NCBI RefSeq assembly: GCF_022179405.1
Contig: NZ_BPQT01000035.1
Span: 1 to 39,908 of the forward strand
Direction of reading: 5' to 3'
DNA length: 39,908 nt
Source: Methylobacterium marchantiae
GTDB taxonomy: Bacteria > Pseudomonadota > Alphaproteobacteria > Rhizobiales > Beijerinckiaceae
In this document: positions 33,425-39,908 of the stretch, in pieces
How positions within the stretch are numbered: position 1 is the stretch's first letter
Layout: each line of letters opens with the position of its first letter
Position numbers and translations under genes: made by a program
The notes under the pieces: model-generated
The model's database searches: none
What the model saw: the letters and a program-made list of their open reading frames with translations, nothing else
Told to the model about the DNA's origin: nothing

Positions 33425-35239
33425 TTATGCGTCGTGCGTTTCGAACAGCGGAACGATTCTCATGCCCGGCACCAGCACGAGTCCCTTATCGGTGATCCGG
33501 ATCTCGGGAATGACCGAGAGGGGGATCAGGTTGAATCCCATATAGGGAATCGTGCATCCGGCCCGCGCCCAGGCTTCCTTCAACAGACGGACCTCCTCTG
33601 CGACGACCCCGACCCGTTTATCGGAGATGAGCCCTGCCACGGGCAACGGAACCATGGCCATGACCCTGCCTTCCTCGACGACGCAGACGCCGCCTTGGGT
33701 CGCCGACAGGGCATTGAGGGCGACACGCATGTCGTCCTCGTTCAGTCCGGCAACGATGACGTTGTGGGAATCATGGCCGACGCTGCTCGCCACCGCGCCG
33801 CGCTTGAGGCCGAAAGCGCGCAGCAATCCATGCGCGACATTGCCGACTCCACCATGGCGTTCGATCACGGTGACGAAACACAGGTCGTTGTCGCGCAGCG
33901 TCGTCGGCCAGTCTGCCCCCGGCGTCAGGGCGTATCGCTCGTGCGTCAGTTCGATACCCGGCAATGTGGTGCGGATAGCATTGACGACACAGGCGCGCGC
34001 GGGAAGTGCGGGGACCAGGGGCGGCACCGGTCGTGGCAGATGCATCGTCGCATAGGCCGGTGCCGGGTAGCGGTAGGGCCGCGAGAGAGCAGCGTCGAGG
34101 AGGGGCGTGATCGTGCGGTCCTCGACGACGCATTGGCCGCCGTACCACGTGGTCCGCGGGATGAAATCGTCGTCGAGGAGAACGAGATCGGCCCGTCGCC
34201 CTCCGCCGAATCCGCCGATCTCGCCGTCGAGTCCGTAACGGGTTGCGGGGTGCAGGGAGCCCATCGACCAGGCCTGCTCACGCGGGATGCCCATGCGGAT
34301 GGCTTCGCGCACCACCCAATCGAGCCCGTAGGCGAGGAGGTCCTGCGCGTCCCGGTCGTCGGTACAGACGCAGACGCGCTTGGCCGCGGCCCCGAGCTCG
34401 ATGATCGTACCGATGGCCTTGGGCAGACTGTGCCACGGCGTGGTCGGCGGCCCGCCGCGTAGATAGATCCACAACCCGGCCTCCAGAAGGTCGTCTGCGA
34501 TGTTCTGGTCGATGGCCTCATGGGTGTCGGTGACGCCGCTGGCAGCATAGGCACCGACGAAGCCGCGGCCGTAGATGTGACCGGAGACCGGCCGCCCGCG
34601 TTCGAGAGCCGCTTCGATGATGGCATGCGCCCGCTCGTCTCCCTCGGCGACCGCGACGAAATCCATCTTCTCGCCGAGTCCGATCGCCTCCGGCCACGCA
34701 TCGAACAGGGCTCCGATCTTTGCCGCAGTGAGGTCGCCGCCGGCGGTCTCCAATTCCGGCGACGTGGCGGGGACCGTGCTCGGAACCGTGAGGTAGATGT
34801 TGAGCGGTGCCGCGCGAGCATCTTCCAGCATCCAGGCGATCCCGTCGGCGTCGAGGACGTTCCCGATCTCGTGGCTGTCGCAGACGATGGTCGTGGTGCC
34901 ATTCAGCAGGGCGGCTTCGGCGTAGGCGCAGGCCGTCACCATGCTGCTCTCGATATGCAGATGCGGATCTACGAGGCCCGGCGCGAGGATGGCGCCCCCG
35001 GCATCGTAGCGCGGAGCGGACCCCTTATAGGTGCCGGCCGGTTTCACGGCGGCGATGCGGCCGCCGGCAATCCAGACCTCGCAGCCGGGCCGCACGCGCT
35101 CAGAATAGGTGGACAGGATGCGCGCGCCGGTGATGACGAGATCCGGCTCCGCCCGTCCGCCGGCGACAGCGGCGAGAAGGCGAGTCATCCGGCTCAGGGG
35201 CGCGACGGAAAAGCGTGTCAGCGGCATCGGATCGGTCAT
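33425..35239 (-). CDS. ade: Adenine deaminase
   Basis: Converts adenine to hypoxanthine and ammonia (purine salvage) in the cytosol. The 604-residue length matches bacterial adenine deaminases of the amidohydrolase superfamily. Visible metal and active-site motifs: [10 protein letters not shown] (the HxH pair at about 93/95), [27 protein letters not shown] and, in the C-terminal domain, [14 protein letters not shown]. The ATG at 35239 has a GAGGAG element about ten bases upstream; ATGs at 35272 and 35227 are alternatives. It is monocistronic and preceded by a perfect 12-bp hairpin at 35298-35324. It has no evident link to the EPS genes. Confidence 0.92.
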   Translation of the reverse strand: MTDPMPLTRFSVAPLSRMTRLLAAVAGGRAEPDLVITGARILSTYSERVRPGCEVWIAGGRIAAVKPAGTYKGSAPRYDAGGAILAPGLVDPHLHIESSMVTACAYAEAALLNGTTTIVCDSHEIGNVLDADGIAWMLEDARAAPLNIYLTVPSTVPATSPELETAGGDLTAAKIGALFDAWPEAIGLGEKMDFVAVAEGDERAHAIIEAALERGRPVSGHIYGRGFVGAYAASGVTDTHEAIDQNIADDLLEAGLWIYLRGGPPTTPWHSLPKAIGTIIELGAAAKRVCVCTDDRDAQDLLAYGLDWVVREAIRMGIPREQAWSMGSLHPATRYGLDGEIGGFGGGRRADLVLLDDDFIPRTTWYGGQCVVEDRTITPLLDAALSRPYRYPAPAYATMHLPRPVPPLVPALPARACVVNAIRTTLPGIELTHERYALTPGADWPTTLRDNDLCFVTVIERHGGVGNVAHGLLRAFGLKRGAVASSVGHDSHNVIVAGLNEDDMRVALNALSATQGGVCVVEEGRVMAMVPLPVAGLISDKRVGVVAEEVRLLKEAWARAGCTIPYMGFNLIPLSVIPEIRITDKGLVLVPGMRIVPLFETHDA

Positions 35240-35594
35240 CGTCGGTCGGCTCCTCGTCGCGTCCGTCGGCACCGCCTATGGCGGCCCGGTTCCTTCAGAC
35301 GGTGGCACGCAGCGTGCCACCGTCCGGCTCGCCTGGGGGACGGATCGCCTCGAAGACGAACTCGCCTCACGAGTGATCGTGATCCCGCGCGACAGCATGC
35401 CGGGGCGCGAAGCGGGTTGCCAACCCATTCCGCCGGGACCATGTAGCGCCTCGAGTCCCGTCGCAGCCGCTCCAATCGATCGGAGGCAGCCGTGATGTCG
35501 GGGTGCCGACGAGACCGCTGGTCGAACGCCGGACATTCAGCCTCCAGGACCTTCAACCGTAGACGTCTTCCATTTTCTCGATCGAGCATCCGTC
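35240..35594. promoter_or_regulatory. Divergent region upstream of adenine deaminase
   Basis: About 355 bases separate the adenine deaminase start (minus strand) from the small gene at 35595 (plus strand). It contains the palindrome listed separately and otherwise only short Arg-rich frames without support. Promoters for both genes must lie here, but none could be assigned. Confidence 0.35.
35298..35324. promoter_or_regulatory. Perfect 12-bp palindromic hairpin upstream of ade
   Basis: GACGGTGGCACG (35298-35309) and CGTGCCACCGTC (35313-35324) pair perfectly around a CAG loop, 59-85 bases upstream of the adenine deaminase start. No gene ends here, so a terminator is less natural than an operator palindrome or a leader attenuator. 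The role is unproven. Confidence 0.5.
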
Positions 35595-35852
35595 ATGGCC
35601 AAGCGCACCAAGTCGAAACCGCAGGAGCGGGGCTCCGTCCTGTTCGACGTCCTCTACGAAGACGAGTCCCGTGCCTCGAACCGCCGGGTTCCCATGGAAA
35701 TCCTCGGAGGCCTCGACGGCGACGAGCCGGCCCGTCAGCTGATCGAAGAGCAGGATCGCGCCATCGCCGAGAAGTCAGGTCGTCCCTCCCGCGCCATCCG
35801 GAGCCTCAGCCGCTCGCCGATCCGCGTGCCGAGTACCGTCTCGGGCGATTGA
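35595..35852 (+). CDS. Small hypothetical protein, 85 aa
   Basis: Begins MAKRTKSKPQERGSVLFDVL, contains NRRVPMEILGGLDGDEPARQLIEEQDRAIAEKSG and ends in a Ser/Arg-rich tail. The charged, helix-prone centre and balanced composition look coding, but I do not recognise a family. There is no clear Shine-Dalgarno site, so the start is moderately certain. It converges on the PhnA-like gene, with stops only about four bases apart. A cytosolic or nucleic-acid-associated role would fit the basic ends; this is a guess. Confidence 0.6.
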   Translation: MAKRTKSKPQERGSVLFDVLYEDESRASNRRVPMEILGGLDGDEPARQLIEEQDRAIAEKSGRPSRAIRSLSRSPIRVPSTVSGD

Positions 35853-35855
35853 TCC

Positions 35856-36071
35856 TCAGGCCTTCTTGAGGAATTGCGTCTTCAGGACGAGACCCTTCAC
35901 CTTTTCGGCATTGCACTCGATCTCTTCCGGATCGTCGGTGATGCGGATGCTCTTGATGAGCGTGCCGCGCTTCAAGGTGGTGGATGTGCCCTTCACCTTG
36001 AGATCCTTCACCAACGTCACGGAATCCCCGTCGACGAGTTTGGTGCCGTTGGCATCCTTGGTGTCGGCCAT
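35856..36071 (-). CDS. PhnA/YjdM C-terminal domain protein (alkylphosphonate-utilisation family)
   Basis: A 71-residue cytosolic protein matching the C-terminal domain of PhnA/YjdM (PF03831 type): KDANGTKLVDGDSVTLVKDLKVKGTSTTLKRGT, then IRITDDPEEIECNAEKVKGLVLKTQFLKKA. Full-length PhnA has an N-terminal zinc ribbon, which is absent here; stand-alone C-terminal forms also occur. Despite the name, direct involvement in phosphonate use is doubtful. The start lies three bases after the stop of the gene at 36075, so the two are probably co-transcribed. Confidence 0.85.
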   Translation of the reverse strand: MADTKDANGTKLVDGDSVTLVKDLKVKGTSTTLKRGTLIKSIRITDDPEEIECNAEKVKGLVLKTQFLKKA

Positions 36072-36074
36072 GGC

Positions 36075-36290
36075 TCAGGCTTCCGCGTCGACGGCCGGAG
36101 GCATGTAGGGCTGGCCGGCATTGGCCAACGTCCGGTCGACCGCCTCGATGGCCAGCAGGATGCGCATGAAATCCTCGGCGGCGGAGGCGGCGGCGAGCTC
36201 GCTCGAACCGATCCGCTTGGCGAGCGCATTGCGTTGGCGCGAGAGGCTGGCGCGGGCGCGGTTGAGGTCGGAAATCTCGTCGGACGTCAT
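36075..36290 (-). CDS. Small hypothetical helical protein, 71 aa
   Basis: Begins MTSDEISDLNRARASLSRQR and continues as an Ala/Arg/Glu-rich, mainly helical chain (NALAKRIGSSELAAASAAEDFMRILLAIEAVDRTL). The ATG at 36290 has GGAG upstream; the frame stays open further without homology. It lies directly upstream of the PhnA-like gene, with a gap of a few bases. The family was not recognised; a coiled-coil partner or scaffold role would suit the composition, but nothing more can be said. Confidence 0.65.
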   Translation of the reverse strand: MTSDEISDLNRARASLSRQRNALAKRIGSSELAAASAAEDFMRILLAIEAVDRTLANAGQPYMPPAVDAEA

Positions 36291-36417
36291 GGCAGGGTCT
36301 CCATACCGATCGACCGTCGGAGCGGCCTCGGGTGCGGAGCGATGCAGGCTTTGCCCGTGGGATGCAATGGCGCGTCGCCTTGATACCTCCTGAGCGAAGC
36401 CTCGCCGTCGCCGACGC

Positions 36418-37173
36418 TCACAGTTCCGCCGACCGCCCGGACAATTCGGCGCGCAGTTGTCGTGCGGCGGCCGTGAGGGCCGTATCCCTGCGCAGGCGCG
36501 GGCGGGGAACGTCGATCGCCATGTCGGCCGCGACCCGTCCGGGACTGCCGGCGAGGACCACGACACGATCGGCGAGGGTCACAGCCTCGTCGATGTCGTG
36601 GGTGACGAAGAGGATGGTCTTGCCCGTCGCCGCCTGGATGCGCTGCAATTCGTCCTGAAGCCCTTCGCGGGTGAAGCTGTCGAGCGCCGAGAAGGGTTCG
36701 TCCATCAGGAGCACGTCCGGGTCCACCGCGAGCGCGCGCGCGATGGCGACGCGCTGGCGCTGGCCGCCGGAGAGCTGGTGCGGCCAGCGATGGCCGAGAT
36801 CGCCGAGGCCGACGAGGTCGAGCATCTCCTGCGCCTTCGCCAAGCGCTGGGCCTTCGACAGGCCGCTGCCTTCGAGACCGAAGGCGACGTTGGCGATCAC
36901 CCGGCGCCAGGGCAGCAGGCGCGCGTCCTGGAACACCAGCGCCATCGGCGTGCGGCAGCCCTCGCGCGTGGCGAGGCGCACCGTCCCCCCGCTGGGCTCG
37001 GCCAGCCCGATCAGGACCCGCAGGACGGTGGATTTGCCGACGCCGGATTCGCCGACGATGACCACGAACTCGCCGCGAGCGATGGAGAGGTCGAGTTCCG
37101 ACAGGATGACGTTGCGCACCCCGTCGCGCTCGTAGGCGAGGCTGAGGCCACTTATGGCGATGATCGGGTCCAT
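36418..37173 (-). CDS. ABC transporter ATPase, nitrate/sulfonate/taurine type
   Basis: ATPase subunit of 251 residues of the SsuB/TauB/NrtD group. Motifs: Walker A GESGVGKST (~39-47), Q-loop in MALVFQDARLLPW, signature LSGGQRQRVAIARAL, Walker B VLLMDEPFSALD and switch His in LFVTHDIDEAVTLADRV. The DARLLPW sequence after the Q-loop is typical of this transporter group. The ATG overlaps the permease stop by one base (TGATG at 37171-37175). It is the third gene of the importer operon (binding protein, permease, ATPase). Confidence 0.93.
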   Translation of the reverse strand: MDPIIAISGLSLAYERDGVRNVILSELDLSIARGEFVVIVGESGVGKSTVLRVLIGLAEPSGGTVRLATREGCRTPMALVFQDARLLPWRRVIANVAFGLEGSGLSKAQRLAKAQEMLDLVGLGDLGHRWPHQLSGGQRQRVAIARALAVDPDVLLMDEPFSALDSFTREGLQDELQRIQAATGKTILFVTHDIDEAVTLADRVVVLAGSPGRVAADMAIDVPRPRLRRDTALTAAARQLRAELSGRSAEL

Positions 37174-37925
37174 CAGGCGCGCCACCGCAGGAGCCAGCCC
37201 TGGAGGGCGACGAAGCCCGTGTCGAACAGGCCGTAGAGGCCGGCCATGGTGAGCATGTAGACGACCACGATGTCGGTGGAGAGGAGGCTGGAGGCCTGCA
37301 TCATGCGCGCGCCGACGCCCGGCACCCCGAAGATCTCGGCGGCGACCACCGCCATCCAGGCCTGGCCCAGGGCCGTGCGCAGGCCGACGAGGATGCCCGG
37401 CGTGGCGGCCGGCAGCAGGATCTTGGTGAGGCGCGACAGGGGCGAGCGGAAGCCGAAGGCCTGGGCCACCTCGACGAGGTCGCGGTCGACGCCGCGCACC
37501 GCGCCCTGCGTCGCGAAGAACACGATCCAGAACACGCCGATGGCGATGATGAAGACGGCGGCCGAGGGCTGGACCCCGAACCAGATGATGGCGAAGGGCA
37601 CCCAGGCGAGGCCGGGGATGGGGCGCAGCAGGCGCACGATCCAGGCGGTCAGCGCCTCGAAGCCGCGGAACATGCCGACGAGGACGCCGAGCGCGATGCC
37701 CGCCCCGGCGCCGGTGACGAGGCCGACGAGGTAGTGGCTCAGGCTCGACCACACCGCCTCGCCCCAGACCCCGAGGCGGATCTCGTTGAGGAAGGCTGCG
37801 GGGATCGTGCTCGGCGGCGGCAGGAAGGCCGGGTTGATCAGCCCGAGCCGGGGCATCGCCTCCCAGAACAGGAGGAAGGCGAGGAGCCCGAGGGCGGCGA
37901 GGGCGGGTGCGCGGAGGGCGGTCAT
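37173..37925 (-). CDS. ABC transporter permease, nitrate/sulfonate/taurine type
   Basis: Inner-membrane permease of 250 residues with about six spans. The EAA loop is visible as LVEVAQAFGFRSPLSRLTKILLPAATPGILVGLRTALGQAW, the region that docks to the ATPase, and AEIFGVPGVGARM follows, as in SsuC/TauC proteins. The ATG at 37925 lies just after the binding-protein stop, and its own stop overlaps the ATPase start. Its substrate is set by the binding protein. Confidence 0.93.
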   Translation of the reverse strand: MTALRAPALAALGLLAFLLFWEAMPRLGLINPAFLPPPSTIPAAFLNEIRLGVWGEAVWSSLSHYLVGLVTGAGAGIALGVLVGMFRGFEALTAWIVRLLRPIPGLAWVPFAIIWFGVQPSAAVFIIAIGVFWIVFFATQGAVRGVDRDLVEVAQAFGFRSPLSRLTKILLPAATPGILVGLRTALGQAWMAVVAAEIFGVPGVGARMMQASSLLSTDIVVVYMLTMAGLYGLFDTGFVALQGWLLRWRA

Positions 37926-37929
37926 CCGG

Positions 37930-38958
37930 TCAGCGCGCGATCGCCTTCTCGTAGTAGCGGGAATCGAACAGCCCATCGAGGGGCACGTCCTTCTCCAGGG
38001 CGCCGATGGAGACCTGATAGGCCTGCATCGCCCTGGTGGCGGCGACGATGGCGCGCGGATCGACGGTGAACTTCGCCGCCGGCGAGGTGATGGCCTTCTG
38101 CATGGTGGCGGCGTCGATGATGCCCTTGCCGAGGGCGGCGAGGACATGCGTCGCGGCCCGGGCCGGATCGGTCTTCAGCATGTCGTTGGCGAGGATGAGC
38201 GAGCGCACCAGCGCCTCGACGGCGGCGGGGTTCCGGTCGGCATAGGCCCCGTAGACCGCCACCACCGTGCCCGGCTGGTCGGGGAACATCTCGGCCCCGG
38301 TGGCGATCAGCTTGATGCCCGGGTTGCGGCCCTGGACGATGGTGAGGGCGGGCTCGCGGATGGAGGCGCCGTCCACGGCGCCGGCGAGCATCGCCTGCTG
38401 CGTGGCGTCGATGCCCATCGGCACCACCTCGGCATTGGCCTTGTCGGCCTTCGCCACCTGCCACAGCCAATGCTGAAGGGTGGTGTTGGGCACCGAGCCG
38501 AGGGGCTGCGTCGCCAGCCGCGCCGAGCGGCCCTCCTTGGCCTTGAACTGCGCGAAGGCCTCCGCCTTGTCGGCGCCGTCGGCGAAGTAGGGGGCGAGCT
38601 TCGGCCCGGCCACGAACACCATCTCCTCCACCGCCGTGGCGGCGACGACGCGGACGTCGATGTTCTTGGTCCGCGCCACGGCGAGGGGCGCGACCCCGGC
38701 CACGTAGACGTCGATCGTGCCCGAGGCGAGCGCCTGGATCATGTTCGGGCCGGATTCGAAGGTGGTGAAGGAGGGGGCGAGCCCCGCCTCCTTGAGCCAG
38801 CCCTCGCCGTTCGCCACGAAGATCGGCGAGGCGCCGATGACCGGGATGACGCCGATCCGCATGGGGATCGGGGCCGTCTGGGCCGAGGCGGGGGCGGCGA
38901 TCAGCCATCCGGCCAGGGTGGCCAGGATCGTCGCGAGGACGGGGAGGGAAGGGCGCAT
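37930..38958 (-). CDS. ABC transporter substrate-binding protein, nitrate/sulfonate/taurine type
   Basis: Periplasmic binding protein of 342 residues. A Sec signal peptide (LPVLATILATLAGWLIAAPASA, cleaved about residue 26) is followed by the SsuA/TauA/NrtA pattern: MRIGVIPVIGASPIFVANGEGWLKEAGL, FESGPNMIQALASGTIDVYVAGVAPLAVA, then a two-lobed fold with DGASIREPALTIVQGRNPG. The ligand cannot be told from the sequence; sulfonates, nitrate, thiamine precursors or other small anions are all possible, and no sulfonatase or nitrate reductase gene is adjacent. The ATG at 38958 begins the signal peptide directly; upstream in-frame starts would bury it. It is the first gene of the importer operon. Confidence 0.92.
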   Translation of the reverse strand: MRPSLPVLATILATLAGWLIAAPASAQTAPIPMRIGVIPVIGASPIFVANGEGWLKEAGLAPSFTTFESGPNMIQALASGTIDVYVAGVAPLAVARTKNIDVRVVAATAVEEMVFVAGPKLAPYFADGADKAEAFAQFKAKEGRSARLATQPLGSVPNTTLQHWLWQVAKADKANAEVVPMGIDATQQAMLAGAVDGASIREPALTIVQGRNPGIKLIATGAEMFPDQPGTVVAVYGAYADRNPAAVEALVRSLILANDMLKTDPARAATHVLAALGKGIIDAATMQKAITSPAAKFTVDPRAIVAATRAMQAYQVSIGALEKDVPLDGLFDSRYYEKAIAR

Positions 38959-39181
38959 CGGGTGGTCCGGATTCCGGGGCGGGAGAGGCCGGCCCGCGAG
39001 GAGCCGAGGCCCGGCCATGCCACAGCTGCCGGAATCTTCAAACACCCGTGAGGACAAGATCGGCCTCGCGCCGTCGATCGGGACGCGTCTTCTCCGTCCG
39101 GGCATCGCCGCGACGGCTTTCTTCGCCGGCCGGCCGCGTCAAACCGGAACGGGCTCGGCCCTGCCATGTTAAGACAGGAAC

Positions 39182-39205
39182 CCGGCCGCCCGTCTCGGCG
39201 GCCGG
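39182..39205 (+). promoter_or_regulatory. GC-rich leader hairpin before the DUF3597 gene
   Basis: CCGGCCGCC (39182-39190) and GGCGGCCGG (39197-39205) form a perfect 9-bp stem with a 6-base loop, ending 22 bases before the start codon and just upstream of the AAGGA ribosome site. It may affect translation or be the end of an upstream transcript. Confidence 0.4.
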
Positions 39206-39227
39206 TCAACGACAAGGACACCACGCC

Positions 39228-39635
39228 ATGAGCTTCCTCGGCAGCATCGTCAGCAAGATTCTCCACCCGTTCGGTGGCGGGAGCACCAGTGCGGACGCCG
39301 CCCCTGCGGACACGTCCGGCAGCTCCGGCACCGGCGCGCCGGCCTCCACCGGCTCGGCCCCGGCCGCCTCGGGCGAGCCCGTCGACGTGGAAGCCGTGCT
39401 GAACGGCATGGCCGCCAAGAACCCGCAGACCCTCAACTGGCGGACCTCCATCGTCGACCTGATGAAGCTCCTCGACATCGATTCGAGCCTCAGCGCCCGC
39501 AAGTCGCTCGCCGACGAGCTGCACTACACCGGCGACAAGGAAGACTCGGCCACGATGAACGTCTGGCTGCACAAGCAGGTGATCAAGAAGCTCGAGGAGA
39601 ACGGCGGCAAGGTGCCGGCCGACCTGAAGGATTGA
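39228..39635 (+). CDS. DUF3597 domain-containing protein
   Basis: A 135-residue protein. A short N terminus, MSFLGSIVSKILHPFG, is followed by an Ala/Ser/Thr/Gly-rich low-complexity linker (~17-50). The conserved C-terminal domain (VDVEAVLNGMAAKNPQTLNWRTSIVDLMKLLDIDSSLSARKSLADELHYTGD) is recognised as DUF3597, small helical proteins of unknown function; some homologues carry a LysM-like context, but none is visible here. AAGGA lies about ten bases before the ATG. It is divergent from the importer operon and has no functional link visible. Confidence 0.88.
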   Translation: MSFLGSIVSKILHPFGGGSTSADAAPADTSGSSGTGAPASTGSAPAASGEPVDVEAVLNGMAAKNPQTLNWRTSIVDLMKLLDIDSSLSARKSLADELHYTGDKEDSATMNVWLHKQVIKKLEENGGKVPADLKD

Positions 39636-39645
39636 TTCCGATCTG

Positions 39646-39701
39646 ACCCCTCCCCACCCGATCTCGGGCTTGCCCGAGATCGACCTTCGGATAGGGGAGG
39701 G
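39646..39701. terminator. Nested inverted repeat after the DUF3597 gene
   Basis: A perfect 10-bp stem with a TT loop (GATCTCGGGC 39660-39669, GCCCGAGATC 39672-39681) sits inside a second, CCCTCCCC/GGGGAGGG pairing. It starts shortly after the stop codon and probably ends its transcript. The nested design also resembles interspersed palindromic elements of alphaproteobacteria. A further hairpin, CCGGGGC/GCCCCGG, lies at about 39738-39762. Confidence 0.55.
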
Positions 39702-39908
39702 TGCCTCGCGTCAACGCGAAACGACCGGCCGTCATTCCGGGGCTCCGCTTCGCGGCCCCGGGAAGACGGGGCGATTCGTAGGAAGCCTTACCTCCTCCCC
39801 AAACACCTTCACCCCCGCGCGCAAAAAAGCGCCGGGGGCATGGCCCAAGAAACCCGACCCGAGAAACTCGACCCAAGTCGCAGCACCAGAGGGGGACGCG
39901 GGACGCCG

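Noticed and set aside
36418-37752. Single 444-residue protein extending the ABC ATPase through the permease gene
   Set aside because: The N-terminal half is the permease gene read in the wrong frame; the true ATPase starts at 37173 with a TGATG overlap.
37786-39051. 421-residue plus-strand frame opposite the importer genes
   Set aside because: Gly/Arg/His-rich shadow of the binding protein and permease, with no motifs.
1-39908. CRISPR array, tRNA/rRNA genes, insertion sequence or prophage
   Set aside because: No regularly spaced direct repeats, cloverleaf or rRNA-like sequence, transposase, integrase or phage genes were seen on either strand.

Overview
The window is GC-rich DNA with alphaproteobacterial character. 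The gene families, their order and the Shine-Dalgarno patterns suggest Methylobacterium/Methylorubrum or a close relative; this is inferred from gene content, as no marker gene is present. Almost all of it can be read as one exopolysaccharide (EPS) locus of about 32 kb, followed by a housekeeping/transport flank. I saw no tRNA, rRNA, CRISPR array, integrase or insertion sequence.

Left part (1-8.8 kb): an FAD-dependent oxidoreductase gene converges on a large one-module nonribosomal peptide synthetase (C-A-T-TE). The synthetase gene is divergent from a UDP-glucose 6-dehydrogenase gene, and an AraC-type regulator follows on the minus strand. The synthetase has a degenerate condensation motif and a cysteine where the thioesterase nucleophilic serine normally sits.

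Centre (9.1-25.4 kb): a right-handed beta-helix protein without a signal peptide is followed by a type I secretion ATPase and its HlyD adaptor. A convergent LuxR-type regulator has lost the receiver phospho-acceptor aspartate. Next come an O-antigen-ligase/Wzy-type polymerase and, translationally coupled to it, a second beta-helix protein. The second beta-helix protein is a clear paralogue of the first but has a Sec-type signal. On the minus strand lie a Wzx-like flippase, an ExoP/GumC-like chain-length protein with a degenerate tyrosine-kinase domain, an ExoF/GumB-like export protein and a probable glycosyltransferase. This amounts to a Wzx/Wzy-dependent assembly line.

Right part of the EPS locus (25.6-32.2 kb): UDP-xylose synthase, a WecG/TagA glycosyltransferase, a GDP-mannose 3,5-epimerase homologue, a polyprenyl-phosphate sugar phosphotransferase, a SAM methyltransferase and a GNAT acetyltransferase. 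Together with the dehydrogenase, these predict supply of UDP-glucuronate, UDP-xylose and GDP-L-galactose (or GDP-L-gulose), and possible methyl and acyl decoration. Few glycosyltransferases are encoded here, so others probably lie elsewhere.

Flank (32.3-39.9 kb): two small proteins, adenine deaminase, three short conserved-looking proteins (one a PhnA C-terminal domain), a nitrate/sulfonate/taurine-type ABC importer operon and a DUF3597 protein. This flank looks unrelated to EPS.

The most interesting hypothesis is a polysaccharide system with two co-localised beta-helix proteins sent out by two different routes, plus a built-in NRPS that may make or attach an amino-acid-derived group.
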